From: Nitrososphaerota archaeon
GTDB taxonomy: Archaea; Thermoproteota; Nitrososphaeria; Conexivisphaerales; Conexivisphaeraceae
Length of the DNA: 64,000 nt
Assembly: GCA_015522695.1 (NCBI GenBank)
Contig: WALT01000002.1
Span: 1-64,000, forward strand
Direction: 5' to 3'
Part shown: in pieces, positions 17,306 through 26,560 of the stretch
Layout: each line of letters opens with the position of its first letter
Position numbering within the stretch: position 1 is the stretch's first letter
Notes under the pieces: generated by a model
Seen by the model: only the letters and a program-made list of their open reading frames with translations
What the model was told of the DNA's origin: nothing
The model's database searches: none
Made by a program: the position numbers and the translations under genes

Positions 17306-18205
17306 CTATATCGAGCGTATCATGTCAAGTATTCTCCCCTTCGCGTCGAGGGGATCTATTCTGTACCCTTGTGCGACACGGGCCCCCTGACCTGGGATCA
17401 GGGCGCTGGCTCCCCTCGCCGGACCCTCACAGCGCGCGACGACGACGTCGCCCGTAACATAGCTGAGGAGCCCCTCACCAATGGCCTCAGCCGCGGCGAT
17501 CGCGTCGTGTACGTATATCGGGAGTTCAAGTTTGCTTGCCAACATCTCGAGCAGTCTGGAGCCAGCCCCGCCACCGGGTTTCAAATCCCCACCGTCTATC
17601 GCAACCCTGGGATCCTGGGTTACATCGAGCCCTACGAGCCTCACCTTATATCCCGAGGACAGCACGAGCTCGGCGGCTTCAGGATCGACGTAGAAGTTGA
17701 ACTCGGATAAAGGGGTGGCGTTACCCCTGCCGTACTCCGTGAGGCCATAGGCCCCACCCATGATCACCAGCTCCTCGACCCTCTCGGGGAGCCATGGATA
17801 GAGGATCGTGGCCATGGCGATATTCGTCAGCGGACCGATCGCCAACATGGCTGCTTTCTCAGACTCCAAGATCCTGGCCATCGCCGCAGGTGCTGGATCT
17901 CGTCCTTCACCAGATCTGGGTTCGCGCAGGTTTATTCCAGCGAGCCCGTCCGATCCATGATAGTGCTCGGCCGTCACGAGGTCCCTGGCCAGCGGCTTCG
18001 ATGATCCCCTGTAGACGGGGACATCGAGGCCGAGGTGCTCGATCACCCTCAACGCATTACGTGTGGTGTTGGATATCGTCGTATTCCCGGCGACGGTGGT
18101 CACGGCCAGGAGTTCCACCTTCCCGAGCACTTGACCGGCCGCTGCGATCGTCAGGGCGAGGGCGTCGTCGATGCCGGGATCGGTGTCGATCATCAACTTC
18201 CTCAT
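17306..18205 (-). CDS. inosine-uridine preferring nucleoside hydrolase family
   Basis: About 299 residues. The calcium-binding DTDPGIDDALAL sits at the very N-terminus, and later blocks are LLAVTTVAGNTTI, AIGPLTNIA, VIMGGAYG, EFNFYVDPEAAELVL and VHDAIAAA. These hydrolyse the N-glycosidic bond of nucleosides in salvage. The start is MRKLMIDTDPG at 18205. ATGs at 18214 and 18226 are alternatives, and a TATA box about 18235-18243 would give a transcript starting close to 18214. Longer upstream extension is not supported by homology. Confidence 0.86.
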   Translation of the reverse strand: MRKLMIDTDPGIDDALALTIAAAGQVLGKVELLAVTTVAGNTTISNTTRNALRVIEHLGLDVPVYRGSSKPLARDLVTAEHYHGSDGLAGINLREPRSGEGRDPAPAAMARILESEKAAMLAIGPLTNIAMATILYPWLPERVEELVIMGGAYGLTEYGRGNATPLSEFNFYVDPEAAELVLSSGYKVRLVGLDVTQDPRVAIDGGDLKPGGGAGSRLLEMLASKLELPIYVHDAIAAAEAIGEGLLSYVTGDVVVARCEGPARGASALIPGQGARVAQGYRIDPLDAKGRILDMIRSI

Positions 18206-18367
18206 GATATCCATGTGAATATCCATTGTACATATACATATAAGATCTATCGGAGGAGGCTCGAGCTGGACGCCTTTTCCAGATCTGGAGGTTTGAGACG
18301 ACCACCACCCCATCCAATCCTGATCCGCATATCAACTGCGGTCCTGATTTCACCTGGGACGTTAAGG

Positions 18368-18376
18368 TTATTAAAA
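18368..18376 (+). promoter_or_regulatory. TATA box of mobB
   Basis: TTATTAAAA lies about 29 nt (centre) before the ATG at 18401, predicting a leaderless or near-leaderless transcript. This decides the mobB start against the long upstream open frame from 18035, most of which is antisense to the nucleoside hydrolase gene. Confidence 0.55.
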
Positions 18377-18400
18377 GGTGAAGGTGCACGCAGAAGGATC

Positions 18401-18907
18401 ATGATAACCGTCGCCGTGGTCGGAGAGAAGAACACGGGTAAGACCCTGCTCATAGAGAGGCTGGTGGAGGATCTATCGAGATCAGGTTGCAGGGTCGCAG
18501 TCGCGAAGCACATACACCACGACGACTTCGATGTCGATGTCGAGGGGAAGGACACGTGGAGGGCCTATGCGGCTGGCGCCGAGGCGGTAGCAGGAGCCTC
18601 CCCGAGGAAGCTCTTCATAGTAGCGCGTAAGGATGAGGATTTGTCGCTGATCGCCGAGCTGTTGAGGACGATATCGAAGCCCGATCTATTGTTGCTGGAG
18701 GGATTCAGCGGCATGTTGAACGATGACGTGTACGTCGTGGCGACGGGAAGCCGGAGGACGGCCGCTGGAAACTTGATAGGGAAATATGATGTGGGAAGTG
18801 AGGACAGCTACAAGAGGATACTGGAGGAGGTCACGAGGCTTTGTCGGAGTCTGGATGGGTCCCGAAATTTCGGACGGAGGCCGAAAGCTGAACCGAAGAC
18901 TTTATAA
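18401..18907 (+). CDS. mobB: MobB-type P-loop GTPase for molybdenum cofactor
   Basis: A 168-residue protein starting MITVAVVGEKNTGKTLLIER, the P-loop of the MobB family. AVAKHIHHDDFDVDVEGKDT, with its His/Asp switch region, follows, then LLLLEGFSGM corresponding to Walker B. The family helps convert molybdopterin to the dinucleotide form. This fits the molybdoenzyme operon at 3.2-7.3 kb, although the two are 11 kb apart. The C-terminal 15 residues (RNFGRRPKAEPKTL) look unstructured. pyrD follows after 7 nt. Confidence 0.82.
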   Translation: MITVAVVGEKNTGKTLLIERLVEDLSRSGCRVAVAKHIHHDDFDVDVEGKDTWRAYAAGAEAVAGASPRKLFIVARKDEDLSLIAELLRTISKPDLLLLEGFSGMLNDDVYVVATGSRRTAAGNLIGKYDVGSEDSYKRILEEVTRLCRSLDGSRNFGRRPKAEPKTL

Positions 18908-18914
18908 GAATTAG

Positions 18915-19967
18915 ATGACAGACCAGGCGAGGGTCTCTGTGGGTATAGTCCCCTGGTACATGAAGGCGGTGCACGTTCTACCGCCAGATCTCGCCCATTC
19001 CCTGTCCAGATATGCTGTCTCGCTTCCTCCACCGAAGCCATTATCGAACCCGAAGCTCGAGGTCGACATCATAGATGGGCTCAGGCTCCCGAACCCGATA
19101 GGGCTGGCCGCTGGATACGATAAGGACGGCGACCTCTACAGGGCCTTCTCCAGATGGGGGATGGGGTTCTACGTCGTGGGATCTGTGACCTTGAAGCCCA
19201 GGAAACCGTTGCCTCGGCCTCGGCTATATAGGCCACACGGTGGCTTGAAGCTGCTGAACGCATTGGGTTTACCGTCGAAGGGGATAGCCAGGATCTCGGG
19301 AAGGCTCCACAGGACGATCGCCAGGACCACGCTCTTCCTGAGCCTGGCTGGATTCTCCCTCGATGAGTTCAGGATGATGCTCGAGGTCGCCTCGAGGATA
19401 CCGGCCGTCTCAGCCATCGAGCTGAACATGAGCTGTCCACTCTTCGAGGATCCGGCCGGCGCTGAGGAATTGGTCAAACTCGCTGGAAGGGGATGGGGTA
19501 AGCCCGTGTTGGTCAAGCTGAGCCCGAGACACGATGTGATATTGGAGGAGATATCATGGGCTGCGGACAGAAATGGGGTCGGCTTGGTGATCTATAATAC
19601 GATACCGGTCCGCACGAGCTTGCTCGGGGCTGGCCACGGCGGCATGAGCGGCCTCCCACTGTACGGGCTCACCCTTGCAGCCATAAGGAGGGCGAGGAGG
19701 ATATCCGAGAGGATCCCCATCGTGGCCGTCGGGGGCTTTCTCACAGGCGGGCAGGTCTTGGACGTGGTGGAAGTCGGGGCGAACGCCGTGGAAGCCCTAA
19801 CAGCTGTGGCCTTCAGGGGTCCACTGGCGTTCAGAAAGATCGTGAAGGAACTCCTGGAGGAGCTCAAGAGGAGGGGTTATAGGAGCGTGGAGGAGGCGAG
19901 GGGTTACAAGTCGAGATCGAGGCGGCCGCTGGAGCTACCGCCGATGCTGGATCGTGCCCATAAATAA
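18915..19967 (+). CDS. pyrD: dihydroorotate dehydrogenase family flavoprotein
   Basis: A 350-residue FMN protein of pyrimidine synthesis. The N-terminal 45 residues and the NPIGLAAGYDKDGDLYRAFS block are class 2-like. The active-site loop reads ELNMSCPLF: cysteine at the general-base position is the class 1 residue, where class 2 enzymes have serine. Further blocks are PVLVKLSPRH, VIYNTIPVRT and IPIVAVGGFLTGGQ (FMN phosphate site). A few upstream in-frame residues leave the exact start open; ATG 18915 follows mobB by 7 nt. Confidence 0.85.
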   Translation: MTDQARVSVGIVPWYMKAVHVLPPDLAHSLSRYAVSLPPPKPLSNPKLEVDIIDGLRLPNPIGLAAGYDKDGDLYRAFSRWGMGFYVVGSVTLKPRKPLPRPRLYRPHGGLKLLNALGLPSKGIARISGRLHRTIARTTLFLSLAGFSLDEFRMMLEVASRIPAVSAIELNMSCPLFEDPAGAEELVKLAGRGWGKPVLVKLSPRHDVILEEISWAADRNGVGLVIYNTIPVRTSLLGAGHGGMSGLPLYGLTLAAIRRARRISERIPIVAVGGFLTGGQVLDVVEVGANAVEALTAVAFRGPLAFRKIVKELLEELKRRGYRSVEEARGYKSRSRRPLELPPMLDRAHK

Positions 19968-19996
19968 TAGAGGATCATCAATTATACATGTTCAGC

Positions 19997-20014
19997 TCCC
20001 CGCTTCAGCGGGGA
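19997..20014. repeat. hairpin TCCCCGC-TTCA-GCGGGGA, related to copies at 29.0 and 43.7 kb
   Basis: A perfect 7-bp GC stem with a TTCA loop in the short gap after pyrD. It shares the CTCCCCRCT-loop-GGGG pattern of two other hairpins in this window. It could act as a transcription terminator, since both flanking genes converge on it. It could also be a relic of a small mobile sequence. Confidence 0.6.
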
Positions 20015-20057
20015 AAACCCACGCCGGGCATACGTGATCATCGGAGGTCCACCGGGA

Positions 20058-20774
20058 TCATTTGAGGTCAAACGTTAGATGTTCCCTCTTCCTCCTGCTG
20101 GCCAACGATAGATATCGACCCAAATAGCGCACCCTGCACTCGTCCTCCTCCGTCGTTCCGGTGAAGGCCCCTCCTCTATAGGCCTTCATCGGACGTAGAC
20201 CTCCTGGGATCGAGTGCCGTTTTATGAAGAATACCCCATCCTCCGAGCCGGATGGCCCCCTCCACAGGAAACCCACATGATATCTGTCCAGCGCCATGTC
20301 ATCCATCACCGCTAGATCGCCGAACCCTGTGATCGGGGATCGTGCAGAACCTCCCCTCATCCTATATGTGGCTAACATCAGGAGCTTATCGCCGTTTATC
20401 TCCTCCAACCCCTCGGTCGTCCCGGAGAGGTCCAGTATGAGTTTCGCCACGAGGAGGGCCAGTGCCTCCTGGTCGAACGGGTAACCCGGGCTTGGCAGGA
20501 ACAATCCATCCCCCTTGATCATCATGTGCACCGTCAACAGATGGGGGACGGGCGAGAAGGCGAAGATCAACCTCGTGACATCGCTGCCGTGGACGATGCT
20601 GACCGAAATCAACTCATCGTATTTTGGGATGAGACCTGACCATTCGGACCATGTGACCAACGCCACCGGCTTTCCTTCGTACCTGGGTATATCGTCCACT
20701 TCGGCCCTCCTCAAGTAGACGATGGTGCCGTCCTCGAGCTCCAATATCTGAGTCCCGAGCGGGTTTTGGTTCAA
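20058..20774 (-). CDS. hypothetical protein
   Basis: A 238-residue protein that I do not recognise. It starts with a beta-rich region (TQILELEDGTIVYLRRAEVDD), has no signal peptide or membrane segment, and ends in a basic tail RKREHLTFDLK. Codon use matches its neighbours and the frame is long, so it is likely a real gene. The ATG at 20774 lies 28 nt downstream of the U32-family stop on the same strand, so the two may be co-transcribed. Confidence 0.6.
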   Translation of the reverse strand: MNQNPLGTQILELEDGTIVYLRRAEVDDIPRYEGKPVALVTWSEWSGLIPKYDELISVSIVHGSDVTRLIFAFSPVPHLLTVHMMIKGDGLFLPSPGYPFDQEALALLVAKLILDLSGTTEGLEEINGDKLLMLATYRMRGGSARSPITGFGDLAVMDDMALDRYHVGFLWRGPSGSEDGVFFIKRHSIPGGLRPMKAYRGGAFTGTTEEDECRVRYLGRYLSLASRRKREHLTFDLK

Positions 20775-20801
20775 TGGATCCCCATCCCAACCACGTCCTA
20801 G

Positions 20802-22052
20802 TTAAATAGTATTGGTGGGTCTGCTCCGTCCATCGGCCAGTTTCTGGATGAGCTCAGGCGTGACCTTCACCCTTCGACCCTCATATTCGGTCAACTTCTT
20901 CCCTCCAACGGTTACCGTGATTGCCGCTATCCCATCGCAGTAACGGCACAGATCGCAACGCGCCCTGTCACAATCCACCCTCTCGAATAGCTCCAGCCAG
21001 CCACGTGGAAATGAATCATTGTCGACGCGCATCTCCAAGAGGTCATCGAAGTCGGCTGGACCGCCGAGCGATCTCATCACACGTGGGACAGCTCCCTGTT
21101 GCCATGTGAGTATATCGAGGAGGTTCCCGTGATATCGACGCTCTGAGTACGCCCTCACTGCCCTGGCTATCCACTCTGTCCTCCTCCCCCTGGAGGATAT
21201 CTTGAACCTCTCTATCCCCATCCTCTCGTAGTACCGGAGGTCCTCTGGCCTTATCCAGCGCATCTTGATAATCGTCGTGGGATCCGCCAGGACGTCGGCT
21301 GCACACATGAGGATGGGATAGTCGAAGGATATATCGACCGGGCCGCCCTCCGAGGAGGTGGCGGAGACCAGACATTCATGTGCGAGCCTGTATGGACATC
21401 CATATAGACAGGAGTTGTTCAGTATCACCTCGACATCTGCACCCCTCTCCCTCGTCAACTCGATCGTCCTCTCAAGGAATGTGAAGTCCCTGTTCGCATC
21501 CTCAGGTATCGTTATCACATCCGCTCCCATGTCCAGGTAGAACTCGACCTCCCTCAACCCCCTGACCAGAGAGAACGAGGAGACCACGACCTCGACATCT
21601 GGGTACTCTCGCTTCACAATATCGACGAGGAAGGGCGTCGCCACGATGAAACCCGATACACCTGCCTCGAGCGCCCGCGTCATCTCCTTCCTCAACCTCT
21701 CGACGAAATCGCCCCTGTACTCCTTGCCCAGCAGGCTGAGTGCGTTCATCGTATACAGGAACTTGATGTTGTTCCTCCGGGCCGACTCGACATGACCGAT
21801 GAACTTCTCCTCGTCCACCATGCCGATCGCAGACGGCGAGCGTCCGTGTCCGGCCAACGTCACCGATGGACTACCGTAGAACCACTCGACCGGGTAATCC
21901 TTGATGATCCCCATGAGGCGGTCATCGAAGTTCGTGCCGACCAGCAGACGCAACGACGGCGATAGCACGTGGTACTTGGATATTAAGGATTCTGAGTTGA
22001 TGTGGAGATATGATATATGGCATTCCGTCTCCACTCCCCCTCCTCTTCTCAT
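20802..22052 (-). CDS. peptidase U32 family protein
   Basis: A U32-family protein of up to 416 residues. Its core begins RLLVGTNFDDRL and includes EVVVSSFSLVRGL, GADVITIPEDANRDF and the cysteine-rich VILNNSCLYGCPYRLAHEC. The C-terminal region carries CDRARCDLCRYC. In relatives such as UbiU/UbiV, TrhP and RlhA, clustered cysteines bind an Fe-S cluster and the proteins take part in hydroxylation or RNA modification rather than proteolysis. About 34 residues before the core are not conserved-looking; a TTG start at LRLLVGTN is possible. Confidence 0.75.
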   Translation of the reverse strand: MRRGGGVETECHISYLHINSESLISKYHVLSPSLRLLVGTNFDDRLMGIIKDYPVEWFYGSPSVTLAGHGRSPSAIGMVDEEKFIGHVESARRNNIKFLYTMNALSLLGKEYRGDFVERLRKEMTRALEAGVSGFIVATPFLVDIVKREYPDVEVVVSSFSLVRGLREVEFYLDMGADVITIPEDANRDFTFLERTIELTRERGADVEVILNNSCLYGCPYRLAHECLVSATSSEGGPVDISFDYPILMCAADVLADPTTIIKMRWIRPEDLRYYERMGIERFKISSRGRRTEWIARAVRAYSERRYHGNLLDILTWQQGAVPRVMRSLGGPADFDDLLEMRVDNDSFPRGWLELFERVDCDRARCDLCRYCDGIAAITVTVGGKKLTEYEGRRVKVTPELIQKLADGRSRPTNTI

Positions 22053-22179
22053 CGAGGGCTTTCTGGGTGAACGGATGAAGAACCACCACCCACAATATCT
22101 ATGTCATGTACCGTCACCCACATACCGTCTCGAAGGCCCACATCCGGGAGCGGGGGAAATTCCCCTATCGAAATTCACA

Positions 22180-22743
22180 CTAGATGGAAGAAGCGGTCCC
22201 TCCTCGCTTCCCCATCCCGGATCCATGTGAAGGACGTCGATGTGATCGTCGAGGGATCGATCGGTCGAGGTCCACGTAGGTCCATGCACAATCGTGTTCC
22301 CTCCTCAGGAGCACGATCAGGCTCCCTGGTGGACCTGGGGACCTGTAGAGGTGTGTTGAACTTCTCGTGTCTGAGGAACCGAAGCGGGGATGGGCCTCCT
22401 CGATGGATCTGGACAGGAATTCGGAGAGGCCCTCCTCGGACTCAGGTCCCCAACGGCCTGGAAGTAGATATGCCCCTGGAACGGTCCCATGAGCTAGCAG
22501 CCAATCCACGTGCCACCTCGGCTTGGAGCCCCTAACCTTGAAGCGTACATGTCTGCATACCCTGCCTCTGAGGCCTCCAGAACCCCCTGCGCTCCCTATG
22601 TACAAATAGAGGCCTGGAAGGAGCCTAGCGCCATGTAGAAGTCTAGCCCCCAATTCGGCCGGCCCCTCGAGGAGCACCTCGAGCAGGTATAGACCCCTAT
22701 CCAATGGGACGAGGGTTTCACAGATCCTGGGATATCTCGTCAT
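22180..22743 (-). CDS. DUF123 (GIY-YIG-like) domain protein
   Basis: About 187 residues. The core runs from GLYLLEVLLEGPAELG through LLPGLYLYIGSAGGSGGLRGR, HVRFKVRGSKPRWHVDWLL and RFGSSDTRSSTHLYRS, the pattern of the archaeal DUF123 family, sometimes fused to endonuclease III and proposed to be nuclease-like. The start at 22743 (MTRYPRICETLV) is chosen because upstream residues do not fit the family. The C-terminal 35 residues are Arg/Ser/Gly-rich and unlike the family, so the real end may have been altered by a frameshift. Confidence 0.65.
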   Translation of the reverse strand: MTRYPRICETLVPLDRGLYLLEVLLEGPAELGARLLHGARLLPGLYLYIGSAGGSGGLRGRVCRHVRFKVRGSKPRWHVDWLLAHGTVPGAYLLPGRWGPESEEGLSEFLSRSIEEAHPRFGSSDTRSSTHLYRSPGPPGSLIVLLRREHDCAWTYVDLDRSIPRRSHRRPSHGSGMGKRGGTASSI

Positions 22744-22933
22744 CCACGGAACGACGTAGAGATAGACACTACTTGTGATTATCGCGATAGAACCCATGGA
22801 CGAAAGGGATTGTGAACGTCCACGACGGTCAGGATCGTAGAGCCAACGATCTCCCAATGGATTGACGCATATTCACAAAGAAATCTCCACATGGTCTGAT
22901 TTTTATCGCTCGACCTTGGAAGGTGATGCGTGC

Positions 22934-23509
22934 ATGATGGACAGGCTTAGGGTCAGGCTCGACTCCGTGCTCGAGGAATTGGGACGCTCAGCCGCCAGGC
23001 TCATGCCCAACCCCAGCCACTGGACGATCCTCGGCTTCATGTTCTCCGTGGCGGCCGGGTTCATATATTCCATCGACATGCCGGTCGTGGGGGGCGTGAT
23101 GTTGTTCTTCTCTGGTGCCATGGATATCTTGGATGGAGCTGTGGCCAGGTCGATGGCCAGGGTATCCAGGGCTGGGGCGTTCCTCGACTCGGTGATGGAC
23201 AGGGCGTCGGAGGTCGCCGTCTTCGCCGGCATAGCGTTCGGAGGGCTTGCAGAGGCGTGGATCGTCGTGCTCACATTGGCGCTCTCGATGCTCGTCAGCT
23301 ATTCCAGGGCTAGACTTGAGGGTCTATCGCCCAGGAGACCGAAGGGGCTGGAGATGGGAGAAAGGGCTGAGAGGATCCTCGTCCTCGCGATCCTGAGCTT
23401 GGTGGGTCAGGTTAGACTCGCCCTCCTCGTCGTCCTGGCAATAGCTATAGAGACCTTCATGGAGAGGGCCATCATCTACTACAGGAGCTTGGCGACTACT
23501 CGTACCTGA
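22934..23509 (+). CDS. CDP-alcohol phosphatidyltransferase, probable archaetidylinositol phosphate synthase
   Basis: About 191 residues with five or six membrane segments. The CDP-alcohol motif is complete: DILDGAVARSMARVSRAGAF followed by LDSVMDR. Archaeal enzymes of this length join CDP-archaeol to inositol-1-phosphate, and an inositol-1-phosphate synthase gene starts at 63417. The ATG at 22934 is preceded by GGAAGGTG; the upstream ATG at 22862 adds a hydrophilic extension. Its 3' end overlaps the convergent permease gene by 14 nt. Confidence 0.82.
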   Translation: MMDRLRVRLDSVLEELGRSAARLMPNPSHWTILGFMFSVAAGFIYSIDMPVVGGVMLFFSGAMDILDGAVARSMARVSRAGAFLDSVMDRASEVAVFAGIAFGGLAEAWIVVLTLALSMLVSYSRARLEGLSPRRPKGLEMGERAERILVLAILSLVGQVRLALLVVLAIAIETFMERAIIYYRSLATTRT

Positions 23510-24692
23510 GCGCCCTGACGGGGTCGAGCCTTGCAGCCCTATACGCCGGATAGAGCGCTGAAGCCACGCTGATAAGGATCGCAAGGGCCACGGAGCCGAG
23601 GACTAGAAGGGGATCTACGGCAGGTTGATAGCTGACCATCGAGATGATCCTGTGGGCTGGAGGGCCTCCTCTTGGTGGCTTGATCATACCCCCGAATAGG
23701 GCAGGCATGGCATAGGATGCTGCCAATCCGAGGGCCAGGCCGACGGCTGATCCCATAAGGCCGACTATGACCGATTCGCCCAGGAAGAGCAACATGACAT
23801 GTCTGTCCTTGAAGCCGACCGCCTTCATTATCCCTATCTCCCTCGTCCTCTCCATCACGGATACGAGCATTATGTTCACTATGCTCACGCTCGCGACGAG
23901 GAGGCTTACACCAGCTATGCCACCGAGAAGGAGTTCCATGCTGGCGGAGATGCTGCTCGTCACATCTGCAAGCTGTTTCATGGAGATCACCCTGGCCCTT
24001 CCCCTGTACAATGTCGTGAGCTGATCTGCCAGCGTCTCCGGGTAGTCGCTCCTTACCAGTATCGCATCGTAGACCCTCCTGGCCATGTGCCTCCTCGTGG
24101 CCTGTATCGGCAGGAAGGCCGAGTCGTCTACATCCATGAACACCGTCTGGCCATATTCATCGAGGACCCCGGTCACATAGGCCGTTATGCTCCTGCCCTT
24201 GCTATCCCTCAACGTGATCTGGGAGCCCGGCGAGGCAGCGGCATCCTCCGCCAGAGTGCTGCCCAGGACCAACGCCGTCACAGGTGCCGGTGGAGGGAGC
24301 TCGCCCGATGCCATCCTGAGGGAGCCCAGCAAGTCCACGATGCGGTTTGGATCTATCCCGACGAGCGTTATCCCGATATCCCCCTCGCTCGTGCTGACCG
24401 TGACCCTTTCGAGATCCATGGGGACCACGACCTTCACGCCGGGCATCTGTGACATCTTCGCCACGTCGGCATCGGTCAGAGGTAGTCTGGGGGACTGGGA
24501 CGTGACCATGATGGCATCTGGACCCAGCGTCATCAGGGAGGAGACTATGCTATTCGAGAACCCAGCGGTCTGGGACACCAACGCTATTATCGCGGCTACC
24601 CCTATCGCTATCCCCAGGGCCGTAAGGGCCATGCGGGTCTTCCTGCTCTTGAATCCGGCCCAAGATAACGAGAGGACATCTAGGGGTTTCAT
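23496..24692 (-). CDS. MacB-like ABC transporter permease
   Basis: A 398-residue permease with the FtsX/MacB architecture. One N-terminal membrane segment (RMALTALGIAIGVAAIIAL) precedes a large extracytoplasmic domain (residues about 45-265). Three membrane helices follow in the C-terminal half, with the coupling motif MERTREIGIMKAVGFKDRHV between them. It ends in the family's typical YPAYRAARLDPVRALRYE. Last gene of a three-gene operon, overlapping its upstream partner by 4 nt. Confidence 0.88.
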   Translation of the reverse strand: MKPLDVLSLSWAGFKSRKTRMALTALGIAIGVAAIIALVSQTAGFSNSIVSSLMTLGPDAIMVTSQSPRLPLTDADVAKMSQMPGVKVVVPMDLERVTVSTSEGDIGITLVGIDPNRIVDLLGSLRMASGELPPPAPVTALVLGSTLAEDAAASPGSQITLRDSKGRSITAYVTGVLDEYGQTVFMDVDDSAFLPIQATRRHMARRVYDAILVRSDYPETLADQLTTLYRGRARVISMKQLADVTSSISASMELLLGGIAGVSLLVASVSIVNIMLVSVMERTREIGIMKAVGFKDRHVMLLFLGESVIVGLMGSAVGLALGLAASYAMPALFGGMIKPPRGGPPAHRIISMVSYQPAVDPLLVLGSVALAILISVASALYPAYRAARLDPVRALRYE

Positions 24693-26560
24693 CTCCTCCT
24701 GCGCCCCACCGCGTAACCAGCTGCGGCCGCGATGACGATCGTGATCGTGAGCGCCGGGAGCAAGAGCTCGGTCCCAGCCATGTGGGCCTCGGCGCGTGGC
24801 GTTGTCATCTTCTCCTGACCCGAGATCAAGACCTTGACCTGGAAGGACGTCTCACCGCTCCTCCTGACCTCGTCAACGTAGCTGGACTTCAGCGCCATCA
24901 TGTAGGGACCTGGCTTGGCCTCAGGGTCGACCATCAACGGTATCGTGAAGGACACCGGGGTGCCCACGGGGGCACTGCCCACATAGCCCGAGAGCCTCGA
25001 GACTATGCTGAATGGAAGGTTAGATATCTGTGGCGTGACGAACACGAAACTGGCCCCTGAGCTGCCCTTATTGATCACCGTCCCGGTTATCGAGAACGGT
25101 TGGCCAGGTTGGGGATGTGATGGTACCACGCTGTAATCCACGAGCTCCAGCTTCACCGATCCCACGTCGACGAAGTAGAGAAGGCGTGAGTCGTACGATC
25201 TCTCACCCTCTGGACTCGTGTAGTAGACCTTGACCTGGAGCGCTGTCACCTTACTCGAACCCGAGGGAACGTAGATCTTCAATCCCACCGTCCTCGCATC
25301 CCCAGCCTTGAGATCGCCGAGCCAGTAGTAGTTGCTGCCGAGCACGGCCACCTGCCCGGATTGAGGCTGGACGATGAGCTCGACCGAGGAGGCCCCCTCC
25401 GGAGTCGAGACGATGAGCCCTATGTCGTTCTCCTCGCCGACCTTCAACATGTCGGTGGAGGCGTTGACCAGTATCCGGGGGCTGGAGACCTTGGATACTG
25501 CGTGGAAGGATATCACCCCAGAGGACGTGGAGACCCCCGAGGGAGATGAATATTCCAAGTTATATTGTAGGGTGGCGGCGGACTGGCTTCCAACGTAGAC
25601 GGGGATCGACACCGTGGCCATGCCGCCCGGCGCCAACCTCCCGATCACGTAATCCCTTGTGAGGGGCCAAGCGTTCTGGCCAGGCGAGAGCGTGAGGACC
25701 ACGCCCTCCAGATCCTCGACCCCCATGTTCTTCACCTCGATCTCGACGGTGCTCGTGCTGGTGGAGTTCAGGGTTTGAGGGATGGCGGACACGAGTACCG
25801 TCGACAACCTGGGCTCGACCTCCACGGGTACTATCTCCTCGACGCTCCTGAGCCTACCGTAACCGTCGACGTACTCGGCCGCAAGGTGGAGCTGGGTTAG
25901 ATATGGCTTCTGGGACCATTGAGGAAGACATTCCAACGTTATGTTATAGCTCGAGCCGGCCTCGATCCGTCCGATGCTCTCATCCACGGTGGATGATAGC
26001 ACGTCACCGGAGGCCATCACCCTCACGCTCTCGGCCGGAGCATCACCCGTGTTCAATATATGGAGGAGGAGTCTAGAGGAGGTCCCGGCTTGCAGTGAAC
26101 CTGAGATGTGGAACTCGAGCTTCGGATATCCCTTGACGGCTATCTCGATCGGAAGGTCCTCGGAGACTATGCCGGACGCCGATCCCCACTCCAGGTGGAT
26201 CGTCGCAGGATAGGAGCCATGTTCGACGTCAGACGGTAGCCACAGGAGGAACTGGAGCTCGGCGATCGATCCAGGGGATAGCGGCTGAGACCAGTAGCCC
26301 ACGGCCTCGGAGCCTCCGGTGGCGTTGTACAGGGGGGGCTCCAGATATAACTTGGCCATGAGGTTACGCGCCTGTCCCCGTCCACCGAACCTGACCTGGA
26401 CCACCAGATGGACATGGGAGCCCGGAACGGGGTCCTCGGGAGAGGAGGAAGCGCCCCAGCTGGTCCCGACGACCTCGAAGCTCCAGGCATATGCCGGGCT
26501 CGACACGAAGGCTATCGCGATGAGCGCAGCCAATAACAGGAATATCGACGATAACCTCAT
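24689..26560 (-). CDS. exported, membrane-anchored protein with repeated CARDB/NEW3-like beta domains
   Basis: A 623-residue surface protein. It has a signal peptide (residues 1-25, ending SSPAYA) and a C-terminal anchor (LLLPALTITIVIAAAAGYAV followed by GRRRR). Between them lie five or so Ig-like repeats, each marked by motifs such as LLLHILNTGDAPAESVRV, EIEVKNMGVEDLEGVVL and SITGTVINKGSSGASFVF. These resemble CARDB/COG1361 domains. Encoded between the ATPase and permease of a MacB-like system, with 4-nt overlaps on both sides, so it probably works with the transporter as a surface receptor or adaptor. Cargo unknown. Confidence 0.75.
   Translation of the reverse strand: MRLSSIFLLLAALIAIAFVSSPAYAWSFEVVGTSWGASSSPEDPVPGSHVHLVVQVRFGGRGQARNLMAKLYLEPPLYNATGGSEAVGYWSQPLSPGSIAELQFLLWLPSDVEHGSYPATIHLEWGSASGIVSEDLPIEIAVKGYPKLEFHISGSLQAGTSSRLLLHILNTGDAPAESVRVMASGDVLSSTVDESIGRIEAGSSYNITLECLPQWSQKPYLTQLHLAAEYVDGYGRLRSVEEIVPVEVEPRLSTVLVSAIPQTLNSTSTSTVEIEVKNMGVEDLEGVVLTLSPGQNAWPLTRDYVIGRLAPGGMATVSIPVYVGSQSAATLQYNLEYSSPSGVSTSSGVISFHAVSKVSSPRILVNASTDMLKVGEENDIGLIVSTPEGASSVELIVQPQSGQVAVLGSNYYWLGDLKAGDARTVGLKIYVPSGSSKVTALQVKVYYTSPEGERSYDSRLLYFVDVGSVKLELVDYSVVPSHPQPGQPFSITGTVINKGSSGASFVFVTPQISNLPFSIVSRLSGYVGSAPVGTPVSFTIPLMVDPEAKPGPYMMALKSSYVDEVRRSGETSFQVKVLISGQEKMTTPRAEAHMAGTELLLPALTITIVIAAAAGYAVGRRRR

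Noticed and set aside
18035-18400. Long N-terminal extension of MobB
   Set aside because: The extension is antisense to the nucleoside hydrolase gene, and a TATA box lies just before the ATG at 18401.
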